Source: Pacificibacter marinus
Lineage (GTDB): Bacteria > Pseudomonadota > Alphaproteobacteria > Rhodobacterales > Rhodobacteraceae
NCBI RefSeq assembly: GCF_018860665.1
Contig: NZ_JAHKPK010000064.1
Coordinates: forward strand, 62,001 to 126,000
Direction: 5' to 3'
DNA length: 64,000 bases
Under the pieces are notes generated by a model. It made no database searches, had not been told where the DNA came from, and saw only the letters and a program-made list of their open reading frames with translations. Shown in pieces: positions 1-9,150 of this stretch. How positions within the stretch are numbered: the first letter of the stretch is position 1; the number at the start of each line of letters is the position of its first letter. The position numbers were made by a program, and so were the translations under genes.

Positions 1-672
1 TTGCTTGGCTGCGTCTATTTGCAAGGCGGCGGCCAAAGCGTTCAAGAATGTTTTTTCCGCATCCGTATCGACAGAAATCGCCATCAAAGCGGCAGAATAG
101 ACTTTGCTTTTGGTGTCCTCGGTCGCGTCCTTGGCCAAGGCCACGGGATCAACTGGGGCGTCCAATTCACCTTGCACGAAATCGATCTCGTCTTTCGAGG
201 CGTCTGTCAGGTGATCCAAAATCTTGGTCCGCTCTTCTGCATCGATTTCGCCATCTGATTTGGCAGCCATGATCATCGCACGGATCATTAGCTTGGCATG
301 CTCTTCCGCAGCATCCCCCATCGGCGTGCCTTGCGTCACAGCCCCAAACATATCAGACAAACCGCCAGCACCGGCGGCAGCCGCACCGCCCATGGCCGCA
401 AACAGCGATCCAAGGCCCGCTTCTGTCGCCTCAGAGGCATCAGCCGCCTGACCGCCAAAAGTGCTCATCATTTTGCGAATGGCCTCTGCACCACCAGGGA
501 CACCGAATTTTTCGGCCATCTGGCCCGCTTGATCTGCCAAGCCGCCCTCATCGCCGGCCTTGCGCAGCGCGTCACGCACGCCGTCCATCCCGCCCATTTC
601 CTTGACCTTGGTGACGCCCTTAGCGGCCGCGAATCCGACGGCCAAAGTGGCCAATGTTTTAACAAAGCTCAT
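1..672 (-). CDS. DUF533/TerB-like protein (C-terminus beyond window)
   Basis: Read from the minus strand, an open frame of 224 codons starts at the ATG at 672-670 and runs off the left edge without a stop, so the C-terminus is missing. The N-terminus (MSFVKTLATLAVGFAAAKG) is a hydrophobic helix. An Ala/Gly-rich linker follows, then a helical acidic block (IMAAKSDGEIDAEER) typical of the DUF533/TerB fold seen in YebE-type proteins. Function is unknown; TerB-like domains occur in membrane-associated stress and tellurite systems. It is divergent from the YHYH gene. Family assignment is by motif resemblance only. Confidence 0.7.
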   Translation of the reverse strand, partial: MSFVKTLATLAVGFAAAKGVTKVKEMGGMDGVRDALRKAGDEGGLADQAGQMAEKFGVPGGAEAIRKMMSTFGGQAADASEATEAGLGSLFAAMGGAAAAGAGGLSDMFGAVTQGTPMGDAAEEHAKLMIRAMIMAAKSDGEIDAEERTKILDHLTDASKDEIDFVQGELDAPVDPVALAKDATEDTKSKVYSAALMAISVDTDAEKTFLNALAAALQIDAAKQ

Positions 673-772
673 GGGGCTTCCTTTATGAATATTTCGCCAT
701 TGAGTTAAATATGGGGGCGAATGGGCAAAACTCCAAGTATTCTGACGCCTAAGGGGGAACGATTGTCAGATT

Positions 773-808
773 GGCCCCCTAAATTTTTGCGACGGAAATT
801 TAGGGGCC
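773..808. repeat. Near-perfect inverted repeat in divergent intergenic region
   Basis: The arm ggccccctaaattt (773-786) and the arm aaatttaggggcc (796-808) are complementary apart from one bulged base, around a 9-nt loop. It sits between two divergent genes (starts at 672 and 864), so a terminator role is unlikely. It could be an operator or a structured leader for the YHYH gene. There is no T-run on either side. Confidence 0.55.
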
Positions 809-863
809 GCACGTATAAGCTGATACAAACGCATGCAGCTTAGCCCCCTCGATTGGAAAAACG

Positions 864-1826
864 ATGCCTCACCTTTTGAAAACATCCCTGATCACCACAA
901 TCGCCCTTTGCGCCGCATCGGCTGCATCGGCCCATGAGGATCACTGTGACACAGTCGCAACCTCTGTGGCAGAGGCGGGATTTGGGGACAGCGTCACGGT
1001 TACCTGCGATGATACTCATGCATTCATTTCGTCAGATACCTATCCTGATCATGATGTAATGACGGGGATCGTGGGCACCAATGAACAGGTGCCGGTCCCC
1101 GCAGAATACGCCGCCCCGATCATTCTATTTACGACCATGGGCAGCACACCAATCACGCGCGACGCTGCGCTGGGGGTCGCGGTCAATGGCGTGCCGATCT
1201 ACGATTACACAGCAGGCGGTGAAATGTCACAAGCCGACCTGGCACATCACCAAGCCCAGCACGACACCCTGCAAACCCAACAACTTGACGTCTGCGGCGG
1301 TCACGCAGGACGCGGCGATGATTATCACTATCACGCCAAACCGACCTGCATGATTGATCAGATGGCGAATGCTGGCGACGACGCCATCATCGGCTGGGCT
1401 TTTGACGGCTTTCCGATTTATGGCGACAACAACCCAGATGGCACACAAGTCGCTGAGGGCGATCTTGATATTTGTAACGGGCAAAGCGATGACACCTTTG
1501 GCTATCGCTATCACACGTCTGCTGAAGCGCCTTATATTGTGCAATGTTTGATGGGTGAAGTGCCTGACATCGACGCCCTGCCACGAGTCCGCCCGCTTGA
1601 AGTGTCAACCGGTGGCGGTGTAGAGGCAGGCCGCCCCCCGCAAGGCGGCGTCGACGATCTTGTGTTCACGCAAGATGAAAATGGCGCACGCAGCATGGAT
1701 TACACATACAAAGGCGAAGACTATTACATCCGCTACACGCCATCAGACAAAGACGGATGCTATAATTTCACCACAAAAACCGTCACCAACAATGGCGAAG
1801 TGCAATCCAGCGAACTTTGCCGCTGA
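864..1826 (+). CDS. Secreted YHYH-domain protein
   Basis: 320 aa. Residues 1-23 form a Sec signal peptide ending ASA, so the mature protein is exported. The family-defining YHYH motif is at residues 154-157, preceded by CGGH at 144-147 and followed by a GWAFDGFPIYG block, all typical of YHYH-domain proteins. Mature Cys residues are several and could form disulfides. The biochemical role of the family is not established; the His-rich motif suggests metal binding. A hairpin just downstream (1852-1879) probably ends the transcript. Confidence 0.85.
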   Translation: MPHLLKTSLITTIALCAASAASAHEDHCDTVATSVAEAGFGDSVTVTCDDTHAFISSDTYPDHDVMTGIVGTNEQVPVPAEYAAPIILFTTMGSTPITRDAALGVAVNGVPIYDYTAGGEMSQADLAHHQAQHDTLQTQQLDVCGGHAGRGDDYHYHAKPTCMIDQMANAGDDAIIGWAFDGFPIYGDNNPDGTQVAEGDLDICNGQSDDTFGYRYHTSAEAPYIVQCLMGEVPDIDALPRVRPLEVSTGGGVEAGRPPQGGVDDLVFTQDENGARSMDYTYKGEDYYIRYTPSDKDGCYNFTTKTVTNNGEVQSSELCR

Positions 1827-1851
1827 TACGATGGCCCGCATCGACCCCACT

Positions 1852-1879
1852 GAGGCTTTCCATATAAAAGGAAGGCCTT
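1852..1879. terminator. Hairpin between the convergent YHYH gene and rnpB
   Basis: A ten-base-pair stem (1852-1861 with 1870-1879, two G-U pairs) has an A/T-rich loop (atataaaa). It lies between the stop of the YHYH gene and the 3' end of rnpB, which converge, so it may act in both directions. T-runs are weak. Confidence 0.5.
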
Positions 1880-1901
1880 GGTCTGGTCCTGTTTGAAAAT
1901 T

Positions 1902-2319
1902 GCACGGATGGCCTATAAGCCGGATTTTGTCTGGGGTTGCCCCCTCGATGACCATTCCTCTAGGCGCAGTGTTACCAATACGCTCAAGCTGCCAACCCGG
2001 GTCTCTCGGGCTTGAACCTCCCTATGATCACTCTGCGCGAACGCAGTGCCTCACACGAAACCCCTATTTGGCATTGCTCCCAGTGGGGCTTGCCGTGCCG
2101 CTTGCGTTGCCGCGCGCGCGGTGAGCTCTTACCTCACCGTTTCACCCTTACCCCAGCTAACGCTTGCGCGCGTGTAGGGCGGTCTGTTCTCTGTGGCGCT
2201 ATCCCTAGGGTTGCCCCCGCCGGGCGTTACCCGGCACTGTTGTTCAATGGAGTCCGGACTTTCCTCGCGTCCCAGTAGACTTACGTCCCCAGAACCCGCG
2301 GTCACCCAGCCATCCGTGC
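1902..2319 (-). ncRNA. rnpB: RNase P RNA, bacterial class A
   Basis: The catalytic RNA of RNase P, which matures tRNA 5' ends. On the minus strand the 5' end reads gcacggatggctgggtgacc and is followed by the universally conserved gaggaaagtccggactcc block (near 2250-2270). The 3' end closes with ccggcttataggccatccgtgc. The ends pair as an 11-bp P1 helix (2309-2319 with 1902-1912), which sets the boundaries; length about 418 nt. The short ORFs that overlap it are not genes. Confidence 0.95.
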
Positions 2320-2329
2320 GCTTTGGGAC

Positions 2330-3028
2330 TTAGGCTGTGCGCGCCGCGCGGTCAACGGGAAAGCGCATCGCAAGATCATGCGCCAAGGCCATATCCGCGC
2401 CATCAAGAGGACCGGAATGACGCGGGCGAAATCGATCGCGAAAGGCGGACAGGCACGCCTCTGCGGATGTTTCTGGTGAATATCCAAACGCAACGAGGTC
2501 AGCGAGAAACGCATCCTTATCGACTTTACGAGGCGCAGATATTTCAGGCCAAACGCTCAGGCCCTGCACAGCCAAGCGCCGCCAATCAAATCTTGGGCCT
2601 GGATCGATTTTACGCTTAGGCGCCATATCAGAATGACCGATGATGCGCTCGGGCGTGATGGAGTGGCGGGAAATGATGTCATGTAGCAGTGCCTCAAGCG
2701 CATCCATTTGCGCCGCGGCAAAAGGTACGGACCCGCAATTGGCCAATTCAATTCCAATAGAGCGCGAATTGATATCCGTCACATCGCCCCATCGCCCCGC
2801 ACCCGCGTGCCATGCGCGATTGGTCTCATCAACCATATGCACAATACGCCCGTCGACATCGATTAAATAATGCGCAGAGACTTCAAATTCAGGATCGCAC
2901 AAACGCGCAATAGCCGCGTCCGCCGTGGCCATCGCCGTATAATGGATGACGATCATATCAGGCACCGCCCCGCCCTTGCGTTCGCCAAAATTGGGCGAGG
3001 CTTGGCTATGGCAGGACAGTGCAGTCAT
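2330..3028 (-). CDS. N-acetylmuramoyl-L-alanine amidase (Amidase_2 family)
   Basis: 232 aa. It probably cleaves the amide bond between muramic acid and the stem peptide, in peptidoglycan turnover or recycling. The zinc-ligand motif VIHYTA lies at about residues 27-32 and GHSDMAPKRKIDPGP in the second half; both are AmpD/AmiD hallmarks. No signal peptide is evident, which favours a cytoplasmic AmpD-like enzyme, but the reading of the start is uncertain because the first ~20 residues look non-conserved. It lies next to rnpB and just downstream of the Excalibur lipoprotein gene. Confidence 0.85.
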   Translation of the reverse strand: MTALSCHSQASPNFGERKGGAVPDMIVIHYTAMATADAAIARLCDPEFEVSAHYLIDVDGRIVHMVDETNRAWHAGAGRWGDVTDINSRSIGIELANCGSVPFAAAQMDALEALLHDIISRHSITPERIIGHSDMAPKRKIDPGPRFDWRRLAVQGLSVWPEISAPRKVDKDAFLADLVAFGYSPETSAEACLSAFRDRFRPRHSGPLDGADMALAHDLAMRFPVDRAARTA

Positions 3029-3034
3029 GCGAGC

Positions 3035-3739
3035 TCAATTACGGCCAGCGGCCAAGCGAAAGGGTCTTGGATCCCATGAACAGGCAAAACCATCGCCATC
3101 AGGATCGAGACCTTTGACATTGCGCTCAGGTCCGCCACCGGCCAAAAACGCATCCTGCGCCAGATCAGGCGACGGGTATTTGGCACAATTGCGCAAGGCG
3201 CGTGCCTCGGCGCCCAGTGTCAAACGCGAATAGAGTGGCTGGCCAACCGAGTTGGTCGTTGACAGCGCAAATTGAACCAAAGACGTGCCTGTACCTGAGG
3301 GGCGACTTGGGATCGATGTAGGCGCAACCGTTTGATATATTTCGCGATTTGCTGCCACACGCGCCGCATCTTCTGCGATTGATCGTTCAGAGGCCACAGC
3401 GTCAAAGTCATTTTCCGCTGATATGCCTGCGTCATTTTCAACACCAGCAGAAATCGGCGCAGATGCAAATTGACCTGTCGGATCAGCCGGCACACCCACT
3501 GAAGACTGGCTTTGCCCAATGGCCGCCAAAGCTTCGTCAGAAATGTCTGATGCCGCAACAGAGGAGGTCGCCACAGAAGCCGAGGAGCGCCCTTCGCCAT
3601 TGGCAATCAATTCAGCCTCGCGGCGGGCTTGATATTCAGAATAGGTTCCAAACCCCACGCCAGCACCACTGTCGGGCACGGCAGGATCACAAGCGGCTAA
3701 AACGGCCAAAGACATCACAGCAAAAGCGGCACGACGCAT
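3035..3739 (-). CDS. Excalibur-domain lipoprotein
   Basis: 234 aa. I chose the ATG at 3739 rather than the longer frame (to 3835) because it begins MRRAAFAVMSLAVLAAC, a clear lipoprotein signal with lipobox Cys at about residue 17, is preceded by a ggaga ribosome site, and avoids overlapping gatA. The middle is low-complexity, Ser/Ala-rich. The C-terminus carries an Excalibur calcium-binding motif (LRNCAKYPSPDLAQ, then DPDGDGFAC). Envelope-attached; function unknown. Confidence 0.8.
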   Translation of the reverse strand: MRRAAFAVMSLAVLAACDPAVPDSGAGVGFGTYSEYQARREAELIANGEGRSSASVATSSVAASDISDEALAAIGQSQSSVGVPADPTGQFASAPISAGVENDAGISAENDFDAVASERSIAEDAARVAANREIYQTVAPTSIPSRPSGTGTSLVQFALSTTNSVGQPLYSRLTLGAEARALRNCAKYPSPDLAQDAFLAGGGPERNVKGLDPDGDGFACSWDPRPFRLAAGRN

Positions 3740-3776
3740 CACGCATCTCCCGAAAAAATGAACGTTGTTAGCAGAG

Positions 3777-5267
3777 TTACCACCATTTGGTCGGCTTGGA
3801 AACAAAGCCCGCAGACTGTTCAAGACTATGAGCAATATTCAGCAGATCGCCTTCTTCCCATGGACGCCCGATCAGCTGCAATCCCAGCGGCAATCCTGTA
3901 GACGACAGACCGGTCGGCACAGATACCCCCGGCAAGCCCGCCAAGTTGAGCGTCACGGTGAACACATCGTTAAGATACATCTCTACAGGATCGGCTTTAG
4001 ACACTTCGCCAATACCGAATGCTGCGGAAGGCGTGGTTGGCGCCAAAATCGCGTCAACGCCAGCTGCAAACACCTGTTCGAAATCGCGTTTGATCAAGGT
4101 GCGGACTTTGCGAGCGCGGTTGTAATAAGCGTCGTAGAAACCAGCCGACAAGACATAGGTGCCAACCATGATACGGCGCTGCACTTCGCGACCAAAGCCT
4201 TCGGCGCGGGTTTTCTCGTACATATCATCGATGCCATCACCTTCGCCGATTTTCGCGCGGTGACCGTAACGCACACCATCATAGCGCGCCAAATTTGACG
4301 AGGCTTCCGCAGGCGCAATCACGTAATAAGCTGGCAGCGCGTATTTGGTGTGCGGCAAGGACACATCAACGATCTCGGCGCCCGCATCTTTCAGCATCGC
4401 AGCGCCATCATCCCAAAGCTTCGCAATTTCAGCGGACATGCCATCGAGACGGTATTCTTTAGGAATACCAATCTTTTTGCCCTTGATGTCGCCCGTGATC
4501 AGCGCTTCAAAGTCAGGCACGGCCAGTTCCATGGACGTGGAATCTTTCGCATCGTGGCCTGCCATGGCTTCCAGCATGATCGCCGCGTCCCGCACGGTTT
4601 TGGTCATCGGACCCGCTTGATCCAATGAGGACGCGTAAGCAATGACACCCCAACGCGAACACCGCCCATAGGTTGGCTTGATGCCGACAGTGCCGGTAAA
4701 CGCAGCAGGCTGGCGAATAGACCCGCCAGTGTCCGTGCCGGTGGCCGCCAAACACAAATCAGCCGCCACAGCAGCCGCAGAGCCGCCAGATGACCCACCC
4801 GGTGTCAAATCACGGTCATCGATTTTCCATGGGTTTATCGCAGGGCCGTAAACCGAATTTTCAGTCGACGAGCCCATGGCAAACTCGTCCATGTTCAACT
4901 TGCCCAGCATCACAGCACCGGCGTCAAACAATTTGGATGTGATCGTGCTTTCATATTCGGGCCTGAACCCGTCCAAGATATGCGAGGCCGCCTGTGTGGG
5001 CTGACCTTTGGTTGCAAACACGTCCTTCACGCCAATCGGCAAACCGCACATGTTTGGCGCATCGCCAGCAGCGATACGAACGTCCGCCGCTTTGGCCTGT
5101 TCGCGCGCTTGTTCGGATGTGTCATGCACAAAGGCGTTGAGTTTGCCAGCAGCCGCAATCGATGTCAGGCAGGCTTCGGTCAGATCAGATGAGGTAAAAT
5201 CGCCCTTGCGCAAACCATCGCGCGCAGCGGCCAATGTCAGTGTGTTCAGATCAGTCATAGCGCTCAC
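3777..5267 (-). CDS. gatA: Asp-tRNA(Asn)/Glu-tRNA(Gln) amidotransferase subunit A
   Basis: 496 aa, normal for GatA. The amidase subunit releases ammonia from glutamine for the GatB active site. The amidase-signature triad is visible: Lys81 in GVKDVF, cis-Ser in GGSSGGS (158-164) and nucleophile Ser183 in [12 protein letters not shown]. It overlaps gatC by four bases (ATGA type), so the two are translationally coupled. An internal ATG three codons in (MTDLNT) is an equally plausible start. gatB is not in the window. Confidence 0.97.
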   Translation of the reverse strand: MSAMTDLNTLTLAAARDGLRKGDFTSSDLTEACLTSIAAAGKLNAFVHDTSEQAREQAKAADVRIAAGDAPNMCGLPIGVKDVFATKGQPTQAASHILDGFRPEYESTITSKLFDAGAVMLGKLNMDEFAMGSSTENSVYGPAINPWKIDDRDLTPGGSSGGSAAAVAADLCLAATGTDTGGSIRQPAAFTGTVGIKPTYGRCSRWGVIAYASSLDQAGPMTKTVRDAAIMLEAMAGHDAKDSTSMELAVPDFEALITGDIKGKKIGIPKEYRLDGMSAEIAKLWDDGAAMLKDAGAEIVDVSLPHTKYALPAYYVIAPAEASSNLARYDGVRYGHRAKIGEGDGIDDMYEKTRAEGFGREVQRRIMVGTYVLSAGFYDAYYNRARKVRTLIKRDFEQVFAAGVDAILAPTTPSAAFGIGEVSKADPVEMYLNDVFTVTLNLAGLPGVSVPTGLSSTGLPLGLQLIGRPWEEGDLLNIAHSLEQSAGFVSKPTKWW

Positions 5268-5551
5268 TCCACCACTTTGGGCACAGCGAAAAAGCCTTCG
5301 CGTGCGTCTGGTGCGTTTTTCAAAATTTTCGCTTGTTGATCGCCATCGGTGATCACGTCGGTCCGGCGTTTGAGGCGTTGCGGAGTCACAGAGGTCATCG
5401 GTTCGATACCTTCTACGTCCACTTCGGACAGTTGCTCGATGAAGCCCAAAACGGCGTTGAATTCTTGGGCCAACTCAGGGAGGGCATCTTCCTCAACCCG
5501 AATGCGTGCAAGCGATGCAACGCGGCGTGCGGTATCAATGTCGATCGACAT
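5264..5551 (-). CDS. gatC: Asp-tRNA(Asn)/Glu-tRNA(Gln) amidotransferase subunit C
   Basis: 95 aa, the usual GatC length. It belts GatA and GatB together. The N-terminus [17 protein letters not shown] and the middle motif [15 protein letters not shown] are characteristic. It is the first gene of gatCA, with about 200 bp of non-coding DNA upstream that should hold the promoter. Confidence 0.95.
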   Translation of the reverse strand: MSIDIDTARRVASLARIRVEEDALPELAQEFNAVLGFIEQLSEVDVEGIEPMTSVTPQRLKRRTDVITDGDQQAKILKNAPDAREGFFAVPKVVE

Positions 5552-5751
5552 AGGGCAACTCCGTTATCTCAACAGCGCTTTAAGGGCGCTCAATTCAATC
5601 TATTTGCATTGGCTTTATCGCGCCGCGCGCCCCGCTTCAAGCATATGGCGCGACAAAGTTTGGCTCTGGTCTGATTAGATAGGGCTTGATGTGACGCAAT
5701 GCAGCATCACGCGGTTGTTGTTTGTGCAATTCCAGCGGCTAGCCCTGCCCG

Positions 5752-6600
5752 TCAGCTTTGCGCCTCAATCAAGCCGCGAATATGCGCGGAAACACCTCGT
5801 GCGTCTACGACGGCCTCTCTGACAAGCCAATCGAAATGACTAGACAAAGATTTAACACGCTCGACTTCGCGAAAAGCCAGATAAAATTGCCCCACATATA
5901 TAACGGCCAGATTTGGACCGAAAACGGTGACAGGGGAGCTAAAAACCCGATGCGCGTCAAATAAAAATATGCGCAACCTCGGGAACAATTCGTCACATTG
6001 ATCCGCAATAAAGTTCAACTGGGCATGGCGCAGGTCTTTTCCGACACCCTCATAATAGGCTGTTCCAGCGGCGCAGGCTTCGATCTCGTGAATTGGTAGC
6101 GCAATTTCATAGTCAGACACACCAGAGGACACCCATTCCATTTGATCTTGCAGGGCGTCGTAAGCCTGTGGCAACTGGCGCGCGCGCACTGACGCATATT
6201 CCCATTCCAACATCTGTTTGGTTTTCAACATATCGGGCAAAGTTGCTGGAACGTGTCGCACTTTATAGCCCGCAGATTCGTGATGCCATTCAAGAAGTTG
6301 CGCATCCGCAGACGACCGTTCAGCTGGACTAAGCGATAAGGCTGCCGCCACAATATTACCTGGAGTTTCTGGCCTGTTCGTGAGCCCAAGCAGCCAGTCC
6401 GTGCTAACGCCCAAAACATTTGCAGCCTCAGCGGCCAATTGTGCATTCGGCAGGCGCGGTTGATCGACATTTAACAACTGGCCAATCGTAGACCGATCCA
6501 CCTGCGTTGCGCGCGAGAGCGCGCTCTTTGTAACGCCCTTGAGCGCCATCGCGTCTGATAGGCGTTCTCGAAATAAGGTTGCGCGCTTACGTTTGTCCAT
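5752..6600 (-). CDS. XRE-family transcriptional regulator
   Basis: 282 aa from the ATG at 6600; a TTG three codons earlier is possible. Residues about 10-65 form a Cro/CI-type helix-turn-helix (SALSRATQVDRSTIGQLL, then LGVSTDWLLGL). The remaining ~200 residues have no domain I recognise but look globular (RIFLFDAHRVFSSPVTVFG), perhaps a ligand-sensing module. No obvious target neighbour: gatC lies behind it and a DUF2061 gene is divergent. The target is unknown. Confidence 0.75.
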   Translation of the reverse strand: MDKRKRATLFRERLSDAMALKGVTKSALSRATQVDRSTIGQLLNVDQPRLPNAQLAAEAANVLGVSTDWLLGLTNRPETPGNIVAAALSLSPAERSSADAQLLEWHHESAGYKVRHVPATLPDMLKTKQMLEWEYASVRARQLPQAYDALQDQMEWVSSGVSDYEIALPIHEIEACAAGTAYYEGVGKDLRHAQLNFIADQCDELFPRLRIFLFDAHRVFSSPVTVFGPNLAVIYVGQFYLAFREVERVKSLSSHFDWLVREAVVDARGVSAHIRGLIEAQS

Positions 6601-6723
6601 TAAGATCAACTTTGTAGGATTAAATCTGCAAAGTTTAGTTTAGGCAGCTAATTCCCCTAATGTCCATAGCGCGATTTTCACGATAGCCCAATACCAACAC
6701 AACACTTTACGCAAAGGGCCCCC

Positions 6724-6933
6724 ATGGACAGCAAGATCAGACTCATCGCCAAATCTATCACGTGGCAACTGGCTGGACTTTTCACCATGACGCTCATTGG
6801 CTTTGCGTTCACGGGGTCAGTTACAGCAGGCGGCGGCATTGCTATTTCTGGCGCAGTCGTGGGCTTCATCTGCTATTTTGCGCATGAAATTGCCTGGTCG
6901 AAAATTACTTGGGGCAGACGCAGGCGCGAATAG
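6724..6933 (+). CDS. DUF2061 small membrane protein
   Basis: 69 aa. It begins MDSKIRLIAKSITWQL, continues with two hydrophobic helices (about residues 16-30 and 36-53) and ends in a basic tail (WGRRRRE). The KSITWQ...T...GF pattern and length fit DUF2061, an inner-membrane family of unknown function. It is divergent from the XRE regulator and converges on tadA. Confidence 0.8.
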   Translation: MDSKIRLIAKSITWQLAGLFTMTLIGFAFTGSVTAGGGIAISGAVVGFICYFAHEIAWSKITWGRRRRE

Positions 6934-6981
6934 GCACCACAAACGCCAAGACCACACAACGACAGCACATAAAACGACGGC

Positions 6982-7434
6982 TCAGCGGCGCCGACTTGCA
7001 AAGAAATCTTTAAGTAAGTCTTCGGAATCTTGAGCAGAAATGCCATCATAAACCTCAGGCGCATGATGGCATTGCGCATGAGAAAAAACGCGCGGGCCTT
7101 GGGCCACGCCACCTGACTTTTCATCTGCGGCACCGTAATACAAACGCGCAATCCGCGCATTTGAAATCGCCGCCGCACACATCGGGCAAGGTTCAAGCGT
7201 CACGTATAAATCATATCCCGACAGGCGTTCTTGTCCCAAAGCGGTGCAAGCTGCGCGGATCGCGACCACTTCGGCATGAGCCGTCGGATCATTCCATTCA
7301 CGGGTCCGATTGCCCCCCTGCGCGACGACATCACCCGTGGGCGACACAATAACGGCCCCCACAGGCACTTCACCACGGGCCGCTGCCGCATGCGCCTCGC
7401 GCAACGCTATATCCATGTAAGATCTAAAGCTCAT
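6982..7434 (-). CDS. tadA: tRNA-specific adenosine deaminase
   Basis: 150 aa from the ATG at 7434, which gives the canonical N-terminus MSFRSYMDIALREA; the open frame upstream is not conserved. It deaminates A34 to inosine in tRNA-Arg(ACG). The zinc cytidine-deaminase motifs are HAEVVAIR (catalytic His/Glu) and PCPMCAAAI (two Cys ligands). The product is essential in most bacteria. It is divergent from rluB, sharing a 130-bp promoter region. Confidence 0.95.
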   Translation of the reverse strand: MSFRSYMDIALREAHAAAARGEVPVGAVIVSPTGDVVAQGGNRTREWNDPTAHAEVVAIRAACTALGQERLSGYDLYVTLEPCPMCAAAISNARIARLYYGAADEKSGGVAQGPRVFSHAQCHHAPEVYDGISAQDSEDLLKDFFASRRR

Positions 7435-7566
7435 GATCTGTATCTGCCCCCAAAATCGGGCTAAGACAAGCAAATGCGCGCCCAAACCCGCTCAATCTAG
7501 GCTCAATGCAGGCCCAATGCACAGCTCCCCCTTCCCAACTGCGCAAACCCCAGCTATGGCAGGCGT

Positions 7567-8913
7567 ATGACACGAGATTCCGATAAAAAAACCGCCCGAG
7601 GCGCAAAATCTGGCGCACCCTCCTTTGTTTCCAAAAGCAAAGGCTCCCGCAGCCATGGTGACACGGAAGGCAAATCGTACAAAAAGCCCCCCGCGAATCC
7701 CTATGCCAAGAAAGGCGCGCCCAAAACCGCGCCCGCCAAAGGCCCCGAAGCTGGCGCAGATGGCACACGCCCCGGTGATCGGATCGCCAAAGTTCTCGCC
7801 CGCGCGGGCGTCGCCTCGCGCCGCGATTGCGAAGTGATCATCGAAGAGGGCCGCGTGACCGTGAATGGCCGCAAGGTTGTCTCACCGGCGCTGAACGTAT
7901 TGCCCGGTGATCGCATCACCGTGGACGGGCAACACATCGGCGAAGCGGAACCGCCCCGTTTGTGGCTCTACCACAAACCGCTGGGCCTCGTGACCACAGA
8001 AAAAGACGAACTTGGCCGCGCCACGGTTTTTGAAAACCTGCCAGCAGGCCTGCCGCGGGTTCTGTCCGTTGGTCGCCTCGATTTAAATTCTGAGGGGCTT
8101 TTGCTGCTCACGAACGATGGCGAATTGAAACGCAAACTTGAGCTGCCAGACACAGGATGGCTGCGCAAATACCGCGTGCGCGTCAAAGGGTCTCCCTCCG
8201 AGGCTTTGCTGGATCAACTGCGCAAAGGCGTGACGATTGATGGCGAAGATTTCCAACCTATGGAAGTGGTCTTCGACCGTCAACAAGGCGCAAACGCTTG
8301 GCTGACTGTCGGCATCCGCGAAGGGCGCAACCGCGAGGTGCGCCGCGCGATGGAACATATCGGCGTCATCGTGAACCGCTTGATGCGCATCTCATACGGC
8401 CCCTTCCGTTTAGGCACCATTCGCCCTGGCCAAGCCGAAGAAGTTAAGGCCCGCGTGTTGCGTGATCAGCTGGGCGTTGATCCTTTCGCGTCAGATATCG
8501 AACATCCGTCTGAACCACGTCGTCAAGTCAGCCGTGGCGGCAAACCTGCAGGTCCGCGCAAAGAAAGCTTTGGCCGTACAGATACCCGTGATCGCGATGA
8601 TCGTGGTCCCAAGGGAACAGGGTTCAAATCACGTGGCGACAAAGATGATCGCGGCCCCAAAGGCAGTGGATTTAAACCGCGTGGCGAGCGTGATGATCGC
8701 GGACCAAAGGGCGGCGGCTACAAAGGCAAATCTGTTGATCGTGACGGCAAGCCTGATTTCAAATCTGCTGGCTACAAATCGCGCGGAGGCCCGGACGGCG
8801 GTCGCGCCAAAGGGTTCAAATCTCACGGCGACAAACCCACAGGTGGCCGCGATGGCAAACCGTCCGGCGGATCACGCGGCGGCGGCTTTGGCGGCGGCAA
8901 AAAACGCAGCTGA
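7567..8913 (+). CDS. rluB: 23S rRNA pseudouridine synthase with long RG/DRGPKG-rich tail
   Basis: 448 aa. An S4 RNA-binding domain lies at about 70-130 (RIAKVLARAGVASRRDCE) and the RsuA/RluB catalytic block VGRLDLNSEGLLLLT at 168-182, with Asp172 as the catalytic residue. Residues 1-65 are basic and disordered. From about 315 the tail is a low-complexity array of DDRGPKG-x-GFK-x-RG units, several near-copies, and resembles RGG-type RNA-binding tails. Length exceeds E. coli RluB (about 290 aa) because of these extensions. RluB rather than RluE/RsuA is an inference from Rhodobacterales habit. Confidence 0.88.
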   Translation: MTRDSDKKTARGAKSGAPSFVSKSKGSRSHGDTEGKSYKKPPANPYAKKGAPKTAPAKGPEAGADGTRPGDRIAKVLARAGVASRRDCEVIIEEGRVTVNGRKVVSPALNVLPGDRITVDGQHIGEAEPPRLWLYHKPLGLVTTEKDELGRATVFENLPAGLPRVLSVGRLDLNSEGLLLLTNDGELKRKLELPDTGWLRKYRVRVKGSPSEALLDQLRKGVTIDGEDFQPMEVVFDRQQGANAWLTVGIREGRNREVRRAMEHIGVIVNRLMRISYGPFRLGTIRPGQAEEVKARVLRDQLGVDPFASDIEHPSEPRRQVSRGGKPAGPRKESFGRTDTRDRDDRGPKGTGFKSRGDKDDRGPKGSGFKPRGERDDRGPKGGGYKGKSVDRDGKPDFKSAGYKSRGGPDGGRAKGFKSHGDKPTGGRDGKPSGGSRGGGFGGGKKRS

Positions 8914-8933
8914 ACAGCCTTAGCTATGAGCAA

Positions 8934-8959
8934 GGGGGAGCAACTTATGCAGCTTCCCC
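8934..8959 (+). terminator. Possible rluB terminator hairpin
   Basis: The arm gggggagc (8934-8941) pairs with gcttcccc (8952-8959) around a 10-nt loop, twenty bases after the rluB stop. No clean T-run follows, so this could be a Rho-dependent end or only a stable hairpin. Confidence 0.4.
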
Positions 8960-9061
8960 GCGCTTAACCCTTTCATGAACCGCATTTGTTTCCTATATCT
9001 TATGGCAAGACCCGAACGGGCAAAGGGGCATAAGCCCGCAATAGGATGGAGTGAAAGCGAC

Positions 9062-9139
9062 ATGAGCGCCAATGGGGCCCAAAAACTTGCGTATTATCTG
9101 TTGGTTGCATTGACCTTTTACGCCACTTTGGGCGCATAG
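9062..9139 (+). CDS. 25-codon micro-ORF, predicted single-helix membrane peptide
   Basis: ATG at 9062 with a ggatggag ribosome site 8-10 bases upstream; stop at 9137-9139. The product MSANGAQKLAYYLLVALTFY... is 25 aa with one hydrophobic stretch. The xpaC-like start follows 11 bases after its stop and has no good ribosome site of its own, so the micro-ORF may drive coupled translation. Length is below usual gene-calling limits, and conservation has not been tested. Confidence 0.45.
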   Translation: MSANGAQKLAYYLLVALTFYATLGA

Positions 9140-9150
9140 GGCACCTGAGC

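Noticed and set aside
1900-2278. Several 70-98-codon frames between the YHYH and amidase genes
   Set aside because: They lie wholly inside RNase P RNA.
3740-3835. N-terminal extension of the Excalibur lipoprotein
   Set aside because: It overlaps gatA and lies before a clear lipoprotein signal and ribosome site at 3739.
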